Assembly (NCBI GenBank): GCA_039795165.1
Contig: JBDKER010000022.1
Location: 15,443-79,442, forward strand
Reading direction: 5' to 3'
Origin: V1-33 sp039795165
GTDB lineage: Bacteria; Verrucomicrobiota; Verrucomicrobiia; Verrucomicrobiales; V1-33
DNA: 64,000 nucleotides
The notes below the pieces were generated by a model, which was given only the letters and a program-made list of their open reading frames with translations, had not been told where the DNA came from and ran no database searches. Numbering within the stretch: the first letter of the stretch is position 1; each line of letters begins with the position of its first letter. The position numbers and the translations under genes were made by a program. Positions 9,601-18,507 of the stretch are shown here, piece by piece.

Positions 9601-10855
9601 CCCCCTCTGGCCGCAGCTCTCCCCAGCCCAGCGCAGCCGCGCCCTCGACGCCCTCAGCAGCTTCAAGGACGGTGCCGCCGCCGTCGTCGCCGCCGTCCAG
9701 ACCCAGTCCGTTCCCAGCGACGAACTCGACGGCCCCACCCTCGAGAAAATCGCCGCCGTCCTCGGCGAAAACGACCCCGCCCTCAAATCCCTCATGGAGA
9801 AAATGGGCAGCGCTTTCCGCCCAGTCCTCGTGCTCGACGGCCACAACGATTCCTTCGTCGATGAACCCATCACCCTCGATGGCCCCTTCACCATCGAAAC
9901 ATGGGTCCGCCTCGCCAAGGGCATCGGCAACGACGACAGCATTCTCGGAGCCACCGGGGAAGCCGACTTCAACTTCTTCAGCAATACCTTCCGCGTCTGG
10001 ACCAAAGACGGCAACGACGTCATCGTCGCCAGCAAACCCAGCGTCCCGGACATGTGGACCCACATCGCCGTCACCCGCGACGAAAAAGGCCACCTGCGCA
10101 TCTACCTGAACGGTGAACCCGATCAGGCCGAAGGCAAACCCGACGCCGCCACCTTCCAGAACCTCCGCATCGGCCACAGCAATGTCCCCGCAGGAACGGC
10201 CGCCGCCCTCGCCGAATTCCGCATCTGGAAAACCTGCCGCTCCCCCCAGCAGATCCGCGCAGGCTTCGACCGCTCCTTCGCAGGATCCCAACCCGATGGC
10301 CTCGCCCGCCAGTTCTCCGGTGACTCATGGGGCAAACTCCACGGCACCGCCAAAGTCGCCCGCACCACGGACTTCCCCGCCATCATGACCGATGCCGAAG
10401 CCGCTGCCATGGACGCGAAATATGCGAAATTCCACGCGCTCGCCTCGCAGCCAGGCGACCCCGCCATCGGCAAGTCCCTCGCCACCGTCTGCATGGGCTG
10501 CCACACCATCAATGGCACCGGCGGTCTCATCGGCCCCAACCTCAGCGGAGCCGGAGCCATGGGACTCGACGGCGTCCTCCGCAACCTCCTCACCCCGAAC
10601 GCCGCCATGGAACCAGGCTACCGCGTCTACCGCGCCGAACTGACCGACGGATCCCTCAAGGAAGGCTTCCTCGTAAGCGAAGACGAAAAGGCCATCGTCT
10701 TCCGCCAGGTCGGACTCCCGGACGAACGCATCCCGCGCGACCAGATCCGCAGCGGCAAATACCTGCGCCGCTCGCTCATGCCGGAAGGACTCCTCGACGC
10801 CTTCTCGGATCAGGAGGTCTCCCACCTCTTCGCCTACCTCATGTCGCTCAAATAA
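6626..10855 (+). CDS. DUF1080 / PVC dehydrogenase / HEAT / LamG / cytochrome c fusion
   Basis: 1409 residues, secreted (signal peptide about 1-20 ending in ATAAEP). Domains in order: DUF1080 (3-keto-disaccharide hydrolase-like, about 31-213, beginning SLFDGKSLDGW); a PVC-type membrane-bound dehydrogenase beta-propeller (about 240-610); HEAT-like helical repeats (about 620-1060); a LamG/concanavalin-like domain (about 1066-1238); and a C-terminal cytochrome c with CMGCH at residues 1289-1293. Such fusions are typical of Planctomycetes and Verrucomicrobia and are thought to oxidise or cleave carbohydrate-derived substrates at the envelope. The ATG was chosen because a signal peptide starts there; upstream codons overlap purL antisense. 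The substrate is unknown. Confidence 0.88.
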   Translation: MKFSALLLSTLLLAGSATAAEPPPAKGEKAVSLFDGKSLDGWEGNPKLWKVADGAIAGGSLTEQVEHNDFLASRKPYANFILRMKLRLRGTGFVNSGIQMRSTRVPNSSEMRGYQCDYGDPTWWGCVYDESRRNKVMAQSNMKALDPVIRRNDWNDYVIRADGARITTWINGVMGVDYFEADPAIERDGLIGIQVHGGGKALIEAKDIFIEELPATPQIKGAPNPQPATKPSPVPPQEQLVGFTLPEGFEMELVVSEDESKGFGKFITACFDQQGRLWTMTALEYPVDANENPAAADALYASKAKDKILVYDVIDRGTNGNPPKFAKEPTVFADGLAIPLGILPYKDGCYVQHGHDIAFLRDTDNDGKADKREVVLTGFGVQDSHLFPHQFTRAPGGWIWMAQGAFNYGEVMGTDGRKTKFDQTRMARFRPDGSAFEITSNGPCNIWGLAMNGEGESFIQEANDFGYPVMPFHEYGNYPGCSNGQWKSYAPEFPSTAEFRMGGTGLSGLALTDPSMAYPPEWSDVMLVANPIIRKIQAIRMHRSGSSWKLEWLPDFVQSSDEWFRPVALTQGPDGCVYITDWYNKIISHNEVPRNHPERDKKRGRIWRVKHKSQKCFPVPDFTSLPEKEIVTRLGSPATAQAHLAWQALQDRPSLLAETAGALKSIIATSPNPAARIQALWAAADCGLTPQMLLDLLAHPSRNVRREALRMAPEIDVAGPGDAHTDLVRKGLADPDAEVRAEAIRATARLALQESPHAPAYLAILIGASQPSLPEPMTVSSQSSKPIRAGSAYEREFERYLVRLFLEQMPQQVTAFLKGSIPQGITPDQLLLAALSLPPKESAPRVAALIASLSSPPGDEEILRLAEAPDAPEVKTALASLIARPESLQSLLRQRARFDARILAPLVTEKARELLAGNTAMALQVISAFKLTALEPDLANLAVSQPTVPVFRTLRELGSKRADLFLPAFKSPQADVREEALACLAATPAQLLPLWPQLSPAQRSRALDALSSFKDGAAAVVAAVQTQSVPSDELDGPTLEKIAAVLGENDPALKSLMEKMGSAFRPVLVLDGHNDSFVDEPITLDGPFTIETWVRLAKGIGNDDSILGATGEADFNFFSNTFRVWTKDGNDVIVASKPSVPDMWTHIAVTRDEKGHLRIYLNGEPDQAEGKPDAATFQNLRIGHSNVPAGTAAALAEFRIWKTCRSPQQIRAGFDRSFAGSQPDGLARQFSGDSWGKLHGTAKVARTTDFPAIMTDAEAAAMDAKYAKFHALASQPGDPAIGKSLATVCMGCHTINGTGGLIGPNLSGAGAMGLDGVLRNLLTPNAAMEPGYRVYRAELTDGSLKEGFLVSEDEKAIVFRQVGLPDERIPRDQIRSGKYLRRSLMPEGLLDAFSDQEVSHLFAYLMSLK

Positions 10856-10878
10856 TGGCGCTTTGCCTGTCCGCTGAC

Positions 10879-10919
10879 GGGAAACGGCGGCTGTCTTCCC
10901 ACGGACACCGCCGTTCCCC
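10879..10919 (+). terminator. Strong hairpin after the cytochrome fusion gene
   Basis: AACGGCGG pairs with CCGCCGTT. An inner TGTC/GACA helix follows after a bulged C, and three further G-C pairs extend the base after one mismatch. It lies about 25 bases beyond the stop. No T-run follows, so termination is inferred from stability and position. Confidence 0.45.
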
Positions 10920-10952
10920 ACGCCGCCACCATCATTACCCTCCCCTGCTTCC

Positions 10953-11687
10953 ATGAAATCCCTGCTCGCCGCCCTCGTCATGGCCTCCGCCACCACCAGC
11001 CTCCACTCCGAGGAACCCGCACCACGCCAGTCCTCCCAGTTACTCGAAGTCAAAACCACCAGCGGCGAGAAATCGAAACTCTCCTTCTGGCTCGCCCTGC
11101 CCCCAGACGCCCAGCAGAAGCCCGCCGACGGTTGGCCCCTCCTCGTCTTCCTCCACGGAGCCGGGGAACGGGGCGATAACCTCGACCAGGTCAAACAGCA
11201 CGGCCCCCCCAAACTCATCGGCAAGGAAAAAGCCCTCGATTCCTTCATCGTCGCTTCCCCCCAATGCCCCAAAGGCCGCTGGTGGGACGTCCGCGAAATC
11301 CGCCAGCTCATCGACCACCTCTGCGAATCCCAACCCGTCGACCGCAGCCGCATCATCCTGACCGGCCTCAGCATGGGCGGCTTCGGCACATGGAACTTCC
11401 TCGCGGAGTACCCCGACTTTCTCGCCGCCGCCGTCCCCATCTGCGGAGGCGGAAAACCAGAAACCGCCGACCGCTTCAAACACGTCCCGCTCCATTGCTT
11501 CCACGGCGCTCTCGACAAGGTCGTCCCCCAGTCGAAAAGCGATGAAATGATCGATGCCCTCAAGAAAGCAGGAGCCAGACCGCTCTACACGGTCTATCCT
11601 CAGGCTGACCACGATTCATGGACCGCCACCTACGCGGAACCGGAACTCTACAAGTGGATGCTCGCACAGCGCCGCCCCTCCAAATAA
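10953..11687 (+). CDS. Secreted alpha/beta hydrolase (phospholipase/esterase-like)
   Basis: 244 residues with an N-terminal signal peptide (about 1-19). The fold shows the oxyanion strand LLVFLHGAGERGDN, the nucleophile elbow GLSMGGFGTW (serine near residue 140), an Asp after HCFHGALDK and a His in PQADHDSW. This fits the prolyl-oligopeptidase/dienelactone-hydrolase type found as small secreted esterases, for example acetyl xylan or feruloyl esterase relatives. It sits after the fusion gene, separated by a hairpin, so it probably has its own transcript. Substrate not determinable. Confidence 0.85.
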   Translation: MKSLLAALVMASATTSLHSEEPAPRQSSQLLEVKTTSGEKSKLSFWLALPPDAQQKPADGWPLLVFLHGAGERGDNLDQVKQHGPPKLIGKEKALDSFIVASPQCPKGRWWDVREIRQLIDHLCESQPVDRSRIILTGLSMGGFGTWNFLAEYPDFLAAAVPICGGGKPETADRFKHVPLHCFHGALDKVVPQSKSDEMIDALKKAGARPLYTVYPQADHDSWTATYAEPELYKWMLAQRRPSK

Positions 11688-11755
11688 CTGGCCTCACTCA
11701 TTCCGGGTTGCACTGCGCATCCTCCGCGGAAGTCTGCCGGACCTGACTTCCGTTC

Positions 11756-12871
11756 ATGAATTCTCCCGCGTCCCCGATTCCCCTGCGCCTCGTCATCGCC
11801 TGCGGCGGCACCGGCGGTCACCTCTTCCCCGGCATCGCCGTAGCCCAGGAAGCAAAACGCCGCGGCTGGGAAACCCTCCTCCTCATCTCAAGCAAGCAGA
11901 TCGATGCCCTCGCCACCGAGGGCCATGACGACCTCCGCTTCGAAAAACTGCCGGCCATCGCCATGCCCAGCCCGCTCTCGCCGGCCATGGCCCGGTTCCT
12001 CTGGCGCTTCTGGAAAACCCGCGGGCAATGCCTCCAGCTGCTCCGCAGCTTCAAGGCGGATGCCGTCCTCGGCATGGGCGGATTCACGTCCCTCCCCCCA
12101 GCCATGGCAGGCCGCAAACTCGGACTCCGCACCTTCGTTCACGAATCCAATGCCGTCCCCGGCAAGGCCAATCGCCTCACGGCCCGCTTCTGCGACACCG
12201 TCCTCGTCGGTCTCGCGGCCTGCGCTCCCCACTTCCCGAAGTCCCGGACGCTCGTGACCGGAACACCACTCCGCTCGTCCCTCACCCAGCCAGCCGACCC
12301 CGCCAAAGCCGCCGCCTTCTTCAGTCTCGTACCAGGCCGCCCCACCATCCTCATCATGGGCGGCAGCCAAGGTGCCCGCGGAGTCAATCAGGCCGTCATC
12401 TCTTCCCTCCCCACCCTCGCCAAAGCAGCCGACCGTCTCCAGATCCTCCACATCACAGGACCTCAGGACTTCAACCTCGTCGCACCGGAATACCAGAAGT
12501 ACCCGTCGCTCGTCAGCCATGTGGCCCCGTTCTGCCAGCACATGGAACTGGCCTACGCCATGGCCACCGTCGCCGTGACCCGCTCGGGTGCCAGCAGCCT
12601 CACCGAACTCAGCGCCGCCGCCATCCCCGCCATTCTCGTTCCCTACCCCTTCGCCGCCGACGACCACCAGCGACGCAACGCCGACGTCTTCACCAGCGCC
12701 CATGCCGCCATCGCCGCGGAAGAATCAACCCTCACCGGCGACCACCTCGCCACCATGCTCCTCGACCTCCTCGCCGACGCACCACGCCGCAAATCCCTCG
12801 CCCAGCACATGCAGCAACTCGCCCCAGCCAATGCCGCCGCCCTCGTATGCGACGCCATCGCGGCCCGCTAG
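11756..12871 (+). CDS. murG: UDP-GlcNAc--undecaprenyl-PP-MurNAc-pentapeptide GlcNAc transferase
   Basis: Adds GlcNAc to lipid I to make lipid II on the cytoplasmic membrane face. The N-terminal GGTGGHLFPG motif binds the lipid-linked acceptor. The linker carries HESNAVPGKAN, the second half GGSQGARGVN, and the donor-binding region SGASSLTEL with PYPFAADDHQ. Length (371) matches the family. Unlike in many bacteria it is not in a dcw cluster: neighbours are an esterase and sulfatases. The first residues NSPASPIPLRLVIA form a short extension, so the start could be slightly downstream. Confidence 0.95.
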   Translation: MNSPASPIPLRLVIACGGTGGHLFPGIAVAQEAKRRGWETLLLISSKQIDALATEGHDDLRFEKLPAIAMPSPLSPAMARFLWRFWKTRGQCLQLLRSFKADAVLGMGGFTSLPPAMAGRKLGLRTFVHESNAVPGKANRLTARFCDTVLVGLAACAPHFPKSRTLVTGTPLRSSLTQPADPAKAAAFFSLVPGRPTILIMGGSQGARGVNQAVISSLPTLAKAADRLQILHITGPQDFNLVAPEYQKYPSLVSHVAPFCQHMELAYAMATVAVTRSGASSLTELSAAAIPAILVPYPFAADDHQRRNADVFTSAHAAIAAEESTLTGDHLATMLLDLLADAPRRKSLAQHMQQLAPANAAALVCDAIAAR

Positions 12872-12879
12872 GCTCTGGT

Positions 12880-14640
12880 TCACTCAATCCACGTCAGGGT
12901 CACCCCCCCGATGTCGACCCCCAAACCTCCCGGCCCCGGCACCACGGTCAACTCGAGTTCCTGCCGCCCCCCCGGAAGCCGCCACTCGCCCAGCGGCACT
13001 TCCCTGAAGGCCTTCATGTACGACTCACCGGCCCGTGGCACGCGGTCGTTCTCTGCCCCCGTCAGCGGAGGATCATGAATCCCCGTCAGCTTGCCTGACA
13101 ACTGCTCCGGCCCGCAGCGCACCACCACCTCCGCACCCGATGCCACCCACGCCGCCGCCACCGACACGGACAAACGGCACGATTCGGGCAAGGCTATCAC
13201 CCACCGCACCTTGCCTCCCGTTTCCCGCCACGCTGGAAAGTACGAACAGTTAGGAGCCCTCGCGCTGCGCACCACTCCGCCTTCCGGAACCCCGTCCCGG
13301 GCCGGCAGCGACGCCACCGGAAATTCCCGGTAGCCCACCGGAAACGGCCGTTCCTTCCGCTCCCGCCCCACCCCCATCTCGCGCCGCCACTCGCCCACCC
13401 GCCGACGCAACTCCCCGGCTACCTCCGCATGGACAGCCGCCACATCACGCGTCTGCCCAGGGTCCACCTCCATATCGTAAAGCCTCCCGACCGCATCAAG
13501 CCTCCACCGCCCGCTCCGCACCCCGGTCTTCCCATTCCAATGCGAAAACACGGGCCGTTCCTCCCATTCCGCGGCCGGATCAAGCAGCAGCGGCAGCACA
13601 GAACGACCATCCAGCGGACGCTTCGGCGCAGCAGACAACCCAGCCGCCTCCACAATGGTCGGCAGCACATCGACCGCCCCACAAACCCGCCGCACCACCG
13701 TCCCAGCCGCAATTCTCCGCGGCCACCGCACATAACACACTGACCGCACGCCCCCCTCGTCGACACTCCCCTTGATCCCCCGCATCCCGCCATTCCAGCG
13801 CACATTGTTCGGCCCATTGTCACTGCAGTAAATCACCAGGGTGTCCTCCCGCAGGCCCAGACCATCTAGATGCCCCAGCAAACGACCCATCCCGGCATCA
13901 AGATGCTCGCACATCGCCAGCGCCGCCTTCGTGAACCGCTTCTCGGCCTCGCTCCGCTCGCTGCCCAGCACTGTCAGCTCCCGGGCTTCCTGCCGCCGCC
14001 ACGCCTCCTCAGGAACCTGCATCGGCGAATGAGGCACAGGCATCGCCAGATAACAGAAAAAGGGTCGTTCCCGGTGACGCGACACAAAATCCATGGCCCG
14101 CCCGACAAGATCGTCGGTCAGATACCCCTTCGCCACCACTGGCTTCCCTTCACTCTCCAGCACCGCATCAAAATAAGTTCCCCAGTGCCCCGACGTGAAC
14201 CCGCAGAATTCCCCGAAACCAAACGCCCGCGGATGATGCGGCCACTGCGTCCCATTATGCCACTTGCCAAACGCTCCCGTCACATACCCAGCCCGACTCA
14301 GCACCTGCGCCACCGTTTCCTCGTCCGCATTGAGACGCTCCCCACCACGGCTCACATCATGCACCCCACCGCGCAGATGCCACCGCCCCGTCAGCAACTC
14401 GGCCCGCGTCGGCGCACAGACAGGACAAACATAAAACCGCTCAAGCTTCGCCCCATCCCGCGCCAGTCCATCCAAATGAGGCGTCGCCAGCTGCGGATTC
14501 CCACTCGAACTCAGATCGCCCCAGCCCTGGTCGTCGGCCACCACCATCAGTATGTTAGGAATGCGCCCGGCCCAGACCACCGGAAGCAGCGAACCCCAGC
14601 CGCACAGCACCACCACCACCAGCCGCAGCAGGGATCTCAT
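12880..14640 (-). CDS. Secreted sulfatase (type I, Cys-type)
   Basis: 586 residues, signal peptide about 1-24. VADDQGWGDL supplies the metal-binding Asp pair (D36, D37). CAPTRAELLTGR carries C75, the residue converted to formylglycine. FGKWHNG and CSDNGPNN complete the active-site pattern. A beta-rich C-terminal region of about 120 residues beyond the usual sulfatase end could be a carbohydrate-binding or sorting module. Translationally coupled (ATGA) to the sulfatase encoded upstream. Likely desulfates sulfated polysaccharide outside the cell. No formylglycine-generating maturase is encoded in the window. Confidence 0.92.
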   Translation of the reverse strand: MRSLLRLVVVVLCGWGSLLPVVWAGRIPNILMVVADDQGWGDLSSSGNPQLATPHLDGLARDGAKLERFYVCPVCAPTRAELLTGRWHLRGGVHDVSRGGERLNADEETVAQVLSRAGYVTGAFGKWHNGTQWPHHPRAFGFGEFCGFTSGHWGTYFDAVLESEGKPVVAKGYLTDDLVGRAMDFVSRHRERPFFCYLAMPVPHSPMQVPEEAWRRQEARELTVLGSERSEAEKRFTKAALAMCEHLDAGMGRLLGHLDGLGLREDTLVIYCSDNGPNNVRWNGGMRGIKGSVDEGGVRSVCYVRWPRRIAAGTVVRRVCGAVDVLPTIVEAAGLSAAPKRPLDGRSVLPLLLDPAAEWEERPVFSHWNGKTGVRSGRWRLDAVGRLYDMEVDPGQTRDVAAVHAEVAGELRRRVGEWRREMGVGRERKERPFPVGYREFPVASLPARDGVPEGGVVRSARAPNCSYFPAWRETGGKVRWVIALPESCRLSVSVAAAWVASGAEVVVRCGPEQLSGKLTGIHDPPLTGAENDRVPRAGESYMKAFREVPLGEWRLPGGRQELELTVVPGPGGLGVDIGGVTLTWIE

Positions 14641-16133
14641 TTCACCAGCGGCCTCTCCCGCCTCCAGCGCAGCATGGTCTCCACATTCCTCCGGTAAATT
14701 TCCCCAGCCTGATTCTTCCCTCCCTCGGGATGCTGCGCCGACGTCTCCAGCCGATACACTTCCTCGGTCTCCACCTCCGCCGGATCCCCCGTCCGCACCT
14801 GCCAGTCCCGCAGCACCCGCCGCATCCCGTCCAGCACCGCAGCCGACCCCGGTTCCCCAGCCAGATTCCTCAGTTCATCCGGGTCGGCCTCGCAGTCATA
14901 AAGTTCCTCCACAGGCCGCTCGGCCGCCATGATGAGCGACTGCTCGGCGCTCAGCTTTCCTTCCGCATGCAGCCGCCGCATCGCCTGCACTATGGCCTTC
15001 TCGTCCTTGTAGCGGTTCGGCTGCAGATAAGGCCGGTTCGGAAACCCGTTCCGGATGTACTTCCAGCGCCGGTCCCGCACACTCCGGATCAGATCCTCGG
15101 TCTCATCAGCCCGATCCCGCGCCGCAAACACATAACGCCGCGGTTCGTACCCCTCCGCCAGAATGTTCCGGCCATGCATCGCCCCAGGCACCGCCAATCC
15201 CGCCAGCGCCAGAGTGCACGCCGCCAGATCAATGTGCTCCACCACATCATCCCGCACCCGACCCGCCGCCACCCCCGGCCCACGCACCACCAGCGGCACA
15301 TGCACCCCGCCATCATACAGAAACTGCTTGTTCCGCACATGACTCACCCCGTGATCGGTCATGAAGAAAATCACCGTCCGATCCAGTTCCCCGGCCTCCC
15401 GCAGCCTCGCCACCACCCGGCCCACTTCATGATCCGTCATCCGCACGGTGTCCAGATACTGCGCCCAGTCCGCCCGAATCACCGGATCATCCGGCAGCCA
15501 CGCAGGCAGCTTCACCGACGCCGGATCAGTCACACTGCCCAACTCCTTCCGCACCCGCTCGGGCCACGCCGGCCCAGGTGCCTGCCCCCGGTTCTTCCCA
15601 CCATTGAGCTGCACCTGCACAAAGAATGGCTTGCCCTCAGCCCGCGCCGCCCAATGCCCCTCATCGTACGCCGACTTCTCGTCCCACTCGAAATTGTAAT
15701 CGGTCTTCGCCACCTTCACTGACTGCCCCGCCTTCCCCTCACGCAGAAAGGCCTCCAGATTCAGGTTGTTCGCATGATAGCCGGCTTCCCGCATCAGCTC
15801 GGGCACCAGCCTCACCCCGGCAGGCAACTGAATCCGATGCCCCGGCACACTGGAACGATGATGCTGCGCCCCGATGCTGGTCTGATACCGCCCCGTGATG
15901 AGCGCGGACCGGCAGATGCTGCAGATCGGTGCCGTCACATAAGCCCGCACAAATTTCGTGCCCTCCGCTGCCAGCCTATCCACCGCAGGCGTCTTCACCC
16001 CTACATCAAGGTAACAGGAAAAATCCGCCGACATATCCTCCACCACAATCCACACCACGTTAGGACGCACCTCCCCCGCCGCCCCCCACAGGGATCTCAC
16101 CGCCACCAGCAGCATCAGCAGAATGGTCTTCAT
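14637..16133 (-). CDS. Secreted sulfatase with variant maturation motif
   Basis: 498 residues, signal peptide about 1-18. The sulfatase signature is CSICRSALITGR, with C71 at the formylglycine position, R75 and T80-G81 conserved. The third motif position is Ile rather than the usual Pro/Ala, and the fourth is Cys instead of Ser/Thr. The N-terminal metal site reads VEDMSAD rather than ADDQ. FFMTDHGVS supplies the later metal ligands, and YQTSIG follows the motif. First gene of a two-sulfatase operon. It should act on a sulfated glycan, but efficient formylglycine formation depends on whether the Ile variant is accepted by the maturase. Confidence 0.88.
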   Translation of the reverse strand: MKTILLMLLVAVRSLWGAAGEVRPNVVWIVVEDMSADFSCYLDVGVKTPAVDRLAAEGTKFVRAYVTAPICSICRSALITGRYQTSIGAQHHRSSVPGHRIQLPAGVRLVPELMREAGYHANNLNLEAFLREGKAGQSVKVAKTDYNFEWDEKSAYDEGHWAARAEGKPFFVQVQLNGGKNRGQAPGPAWPERVRKELGSVTDPASVKLPAWLPDDPVIRADWAQYLDTVRMTDHEVGRVVARLREAGELDRTVIFFMTDHGVSHVRNKQFLYDGGVHVPLVVRGPGVAAGRVRDDVVEHIDLAACTLALAGLAVPGAMHGRNILAEGYEPRRYVFAARDRADETEDLIRSVRDRRWKYIRNGFPNRPYLQPNRYKDEKAIVQAMRRLHAEGKLSAEQSLIMAAERPVEELYDCEADPDELRNLAGEPGSAAVLDGMRRVLRDWQVRTGDPAEVETEEVYRLETSAQHPEGGKNQAGEIYRRNVETMLRWRRERPLVK

Positions 16134-16243
16134 CGATAGTCACCCTTCCCGCTCCCGGACAAACCGGACACCCCCGCGACAGCGTAACCGGAAGACCCTG
16201 CCGCCACCCCCTCAGCCAGTCAGGACTTCGGCCCCGCAACGGC

Positions 16244-17407
16244 TCAGGCCTGGCCGTACACGGATTCCGCGGCAGAACACGCGCCCGGCCTCCCGAGAAT
16301 CGTCTCCAGCGCGCTCAGCACCAACTGCACGTTCCGCCGCGTGCTGCTGCTCCCCATCAGACCAATCCGCAGAGCCTTCCCTTTGAACGGACCCAGCCCA
16401 GCCCCGATCTCAATCCCATACTCCTGCAGCAGCCTCCGCCGCACCAAGGCCTCATCCACCCCCTCAGGCGCATGAATCGCATTCAGCGTGGTCAGCGAAT
16501 GCGACGGAATATACCGCAATCCCATGGCCTCAAGTCCAGCCCGCAAGGCCAGATGATTCTTCCGGTGCCGCGCCTGCCGCACCACCAGTCCCTCTTCCAG
16601 CACCACCGCACAGGCTTCCCGCAGCGCATAGGTCATGTTGATCGGCGCAGTATGATGATACACCCGGTCCGCTCCCCAGTAACTGCGGATCATCGTCATG
16701 TCGAGATACCATGACTGCACCTTGGTCTTCCGCGCATCCATCCGCTCCAGCGCCCGCGGCGAAAAGGTCACCGGAGACAATCCCGGAGGACAACTCAGAC
16801 ACTTCTGCGTCCCACTGTAGCACGCATCAATCCCCCACCCATCCACCTCCAGCGGCAAGCCCCCCAGCGACGTCACCGCATCTACCACAAACAAGGCCCC
16901 CGCACGCCGCACCAGCCCGGAAATCTCCTCCAGCGGCTGATGCGCCCCCGTGCTCGTCTCGGCATGCACCAGACCCACCACCTTCACCCCCGGATGCGCC
17001 TTCAGGGCGGCCTCCACCCTCTCAGCAGGCACCACTTCCCCCCACGGCACTTCAATCGCATGCACCACAGCCCCGGCCCGCTCCATGACATCCTTCATCC
17101 GCCCGCCAAATACCCCGTTCACACACACAATCACTTCGTCCCCAGGCTCCACCAGATTCACCACCACGGCTTCCATCCCAGCACTGCCAGTCCCGCTCAC
17201 CGCCAGCGTCATCTCGTTCGCCGTCCGGAAAACGGCCTGCAACTGCTTCCTCGTGTCGTCCATCAAGGCCAGATACTCAGGATCCAGATGCCCCAGCGTC
17301 GGCGCCGCCATCGCCTGCAGCACCCGCGCAGGCACATCGCTCGGCCCAGGACCCAGAAGAACTCGCTGCGAAGGATGAAAGGTGCCAGTCAGAGATTGCA
17401 TCCCCAC
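16244..17407 (-). CDS. Class V aminotransferase (Ala-glyoxylate / Ser-pyruvate type)
   Basis: 387 residues. LLGPGPSDVP at the start, GHLDPEY, SGTGSAGMEA, HAETSTGA and the PLP lysine in SGTQKCLSCPPGLSP are all diagnostic of the alanine--glyoxylate/serine--pyruvate aminotransferase group. It transfers an amino group between small amino acids and glyoxylate, pyruvate or hydroxypyruvate in the cytoplasm. Encoded alone, divergent from a metallophosphoesterase gene and about 110 bases upstream of the sulfatase pair, so it is probably not part of that operon. The start could also be the internal Met at residue 3. Confidence 0.93.
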   Translation of the reverse strand: MGMQSLTGTFHPSQRVLLGPGPSDVPARVLQAMAAPTLGHLDPEYLALMDDTRKQLQAVFRTANEMTLAVSGTGSAGMEAVVVNLVEPGDEVIVCVNGVFGGRMKDVMERAGAVVHAIEVPWGEVVPAERVEAALKAHPGVKVVGLVHAETSTGAHQPLEEISGLVRRAGALFVVDAVTSLGGLPLEVDGWGIDACYSGTQKCLSCPPGLSPVTFSPRALERMDARKTKVQSWYLDMTMIRSYWGADRVYHHTAPINMTYALREACAVVLEEGLVVRQARHRKNHLALRAGLEAMGLRYIPSHSLTTLNAIHAPEGVDEALVRRRLLQEYGIEIGAGLGPFKGKALRIGLMGSSSTRRNVQLVLSALETILGRPGACSAAESVYGQA

Positions 17408-17474
17408 GGACTAATCCCCCAGCCTCCCGCGCTCAATTGAAAATCTCCGCAGCTTCGCTCCATTCCCACATAAC

Positions 17475-18476
17475 ATGCCCCCAGTCTCCCGCCGCTCGTT
17501 CACCCGTTCGCTCGCAGCTTCCTCCCTCGCCCTCCCGGGCTCCCTCCGCGCCACCAGCCCAGCCGCGCCCCCCACAGACGAGGTCTGGTTCTTCGTAACC
17601 GCCGACCCCCAGATCCACCTCGATAAATGGGGCACCGCAGGCACCGAAGCAACCATCCACTCCATCAATCAACTCCCCGGCCAACCCTTCCCGCCCGGCG
17701 GCACCATCGGCACACCCCGCGCCGTCCTCGTCCTCGGCGACCTCGTCGATGTCACCAACGACCCCAGACACTGGGAAGCCTACACCAAACTCTTCGACCC
17801 CAATGGCAAGGCTCTCCTCCGCTTCCCCGCCTTCGAAGGCATCGGCAATCACGACCTCTCCCCGGAATCAGCCGACGGCTTCAGCAATGTCCAGTCTGCC
17901 TTCATCCAGCGCTCCCGCAGCCGCACCGGTCCCGAATCCTTCCGCTACTGCAGCAGCCACTACCACTACTCATGGGACTGGAACGACCTCCACCTCGTCC
18001 AACTCAACCTCTTCCCAGGCAATTCCCACCGCCCCGTCTACGACCGCCCCGCCCCATGGAATAATCCACGCCAGAGCCTCGACTTCCTCCGCAGCGACCT
18101 CAAAGCCACCGTCGGCTCCAGCCAGCGCCCGGTCATCCTCCTGTGGCACTACGGCCTCAGGGGCTGGGGCCTCGAAAAATGGTGGACCCCCGCCGACCTC
18201 GCCGCCCTCCGCGAAACCATCGCCCCATACAACATCGCCGCCATCCTCCACGGCCACGAACACTCCTTCGCCCAATACACATGGGAAGGCTTCCCCGTCT
18301 TCATGTGCCCCTCCCCACAGAAAGACCGCGACCCCAAATCCCCAGACTCCCCCAGCACCCCCAAAGGCTTCCTCGCCCTCCGCTACGCCCAAGGTCAACT
18401 CGACCTCGCCCACCACACCAACAAAGGCTGGGCCGAAACATGGTCCCGCAAGGTCTTCCCGGTTTCCACAAAATAA
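17475..18476 (+). CDS. Tat-exported metallophosphoesterase
   Basis: 333 residues. The N-terminus has a twin-arginine segment (SRRSFTRS) and a hydrophobic stretch ending near residue 30. Calcineurin-like phosphoesterase motifs follow in order: TADPQIH (metal site), GDLVD, GNHD, then LWHYG and HGHEHSF, which give the remaining metal ligands. It probably hydrolyses a phosphomonoester or phosphodiester in the periplasm; the specific substrate is unknown. Convergent or coupled neighbours are absent, and a small stem-loop lies just after the stop. Confidence 0.9.
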   Translation: MPPVSRRSFTRSLAASSLALPGSLRATSPAAPPTDEVWFFVTADPQIHLDKWGTAGTEATIHSINQLPGQPFPPGGTIGTPRAVLVLGDLVDVTNDPRHWEAYTKLFDPNGKALLRFPAFEGIGNHDLSPESADGFSNVQSAFIQRSRSRTGPESFRYCSSHYHYSWDWNDLHLVQLNLFPGNSHRPVYDRPAPWNNPRQSLDFLRSDLKATVGSSQRPVILLWHYGLRGWGLEKWWTPADLAALRETIAPYNIAAILHGHEHSFAQYTWEGFPVFMCPSPQKDRDPKSPDSPSTPKGFLALRYAQGQLDLAHHTNKGWAETWSRKVFPVSTK

Positions 18477-18481
18477 CTTGT

Positions 18482-18497
18482 TGCCGCAATAGCGGCA
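18482..18497 (+). terminator. Short stem-loop after metallophosphoesterase gene
   Basis: TGCCGC-AATA-GCGGCA, a perfect 6-bp stem with a tetraloop five bases after the stop codon. No T-run follows. It may terminate or protect the upstream transcript. Confidence 0.35.
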
Positions 18498-18507
18498 TTG
18501 CCATACA

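Noticed and set aside
9022..10101. 359-residue minus-strand open frame within the same gene
   Set aside because: Arg/Ser-rich antisense shadow with no domain motif, fully inside a well-supported gene.
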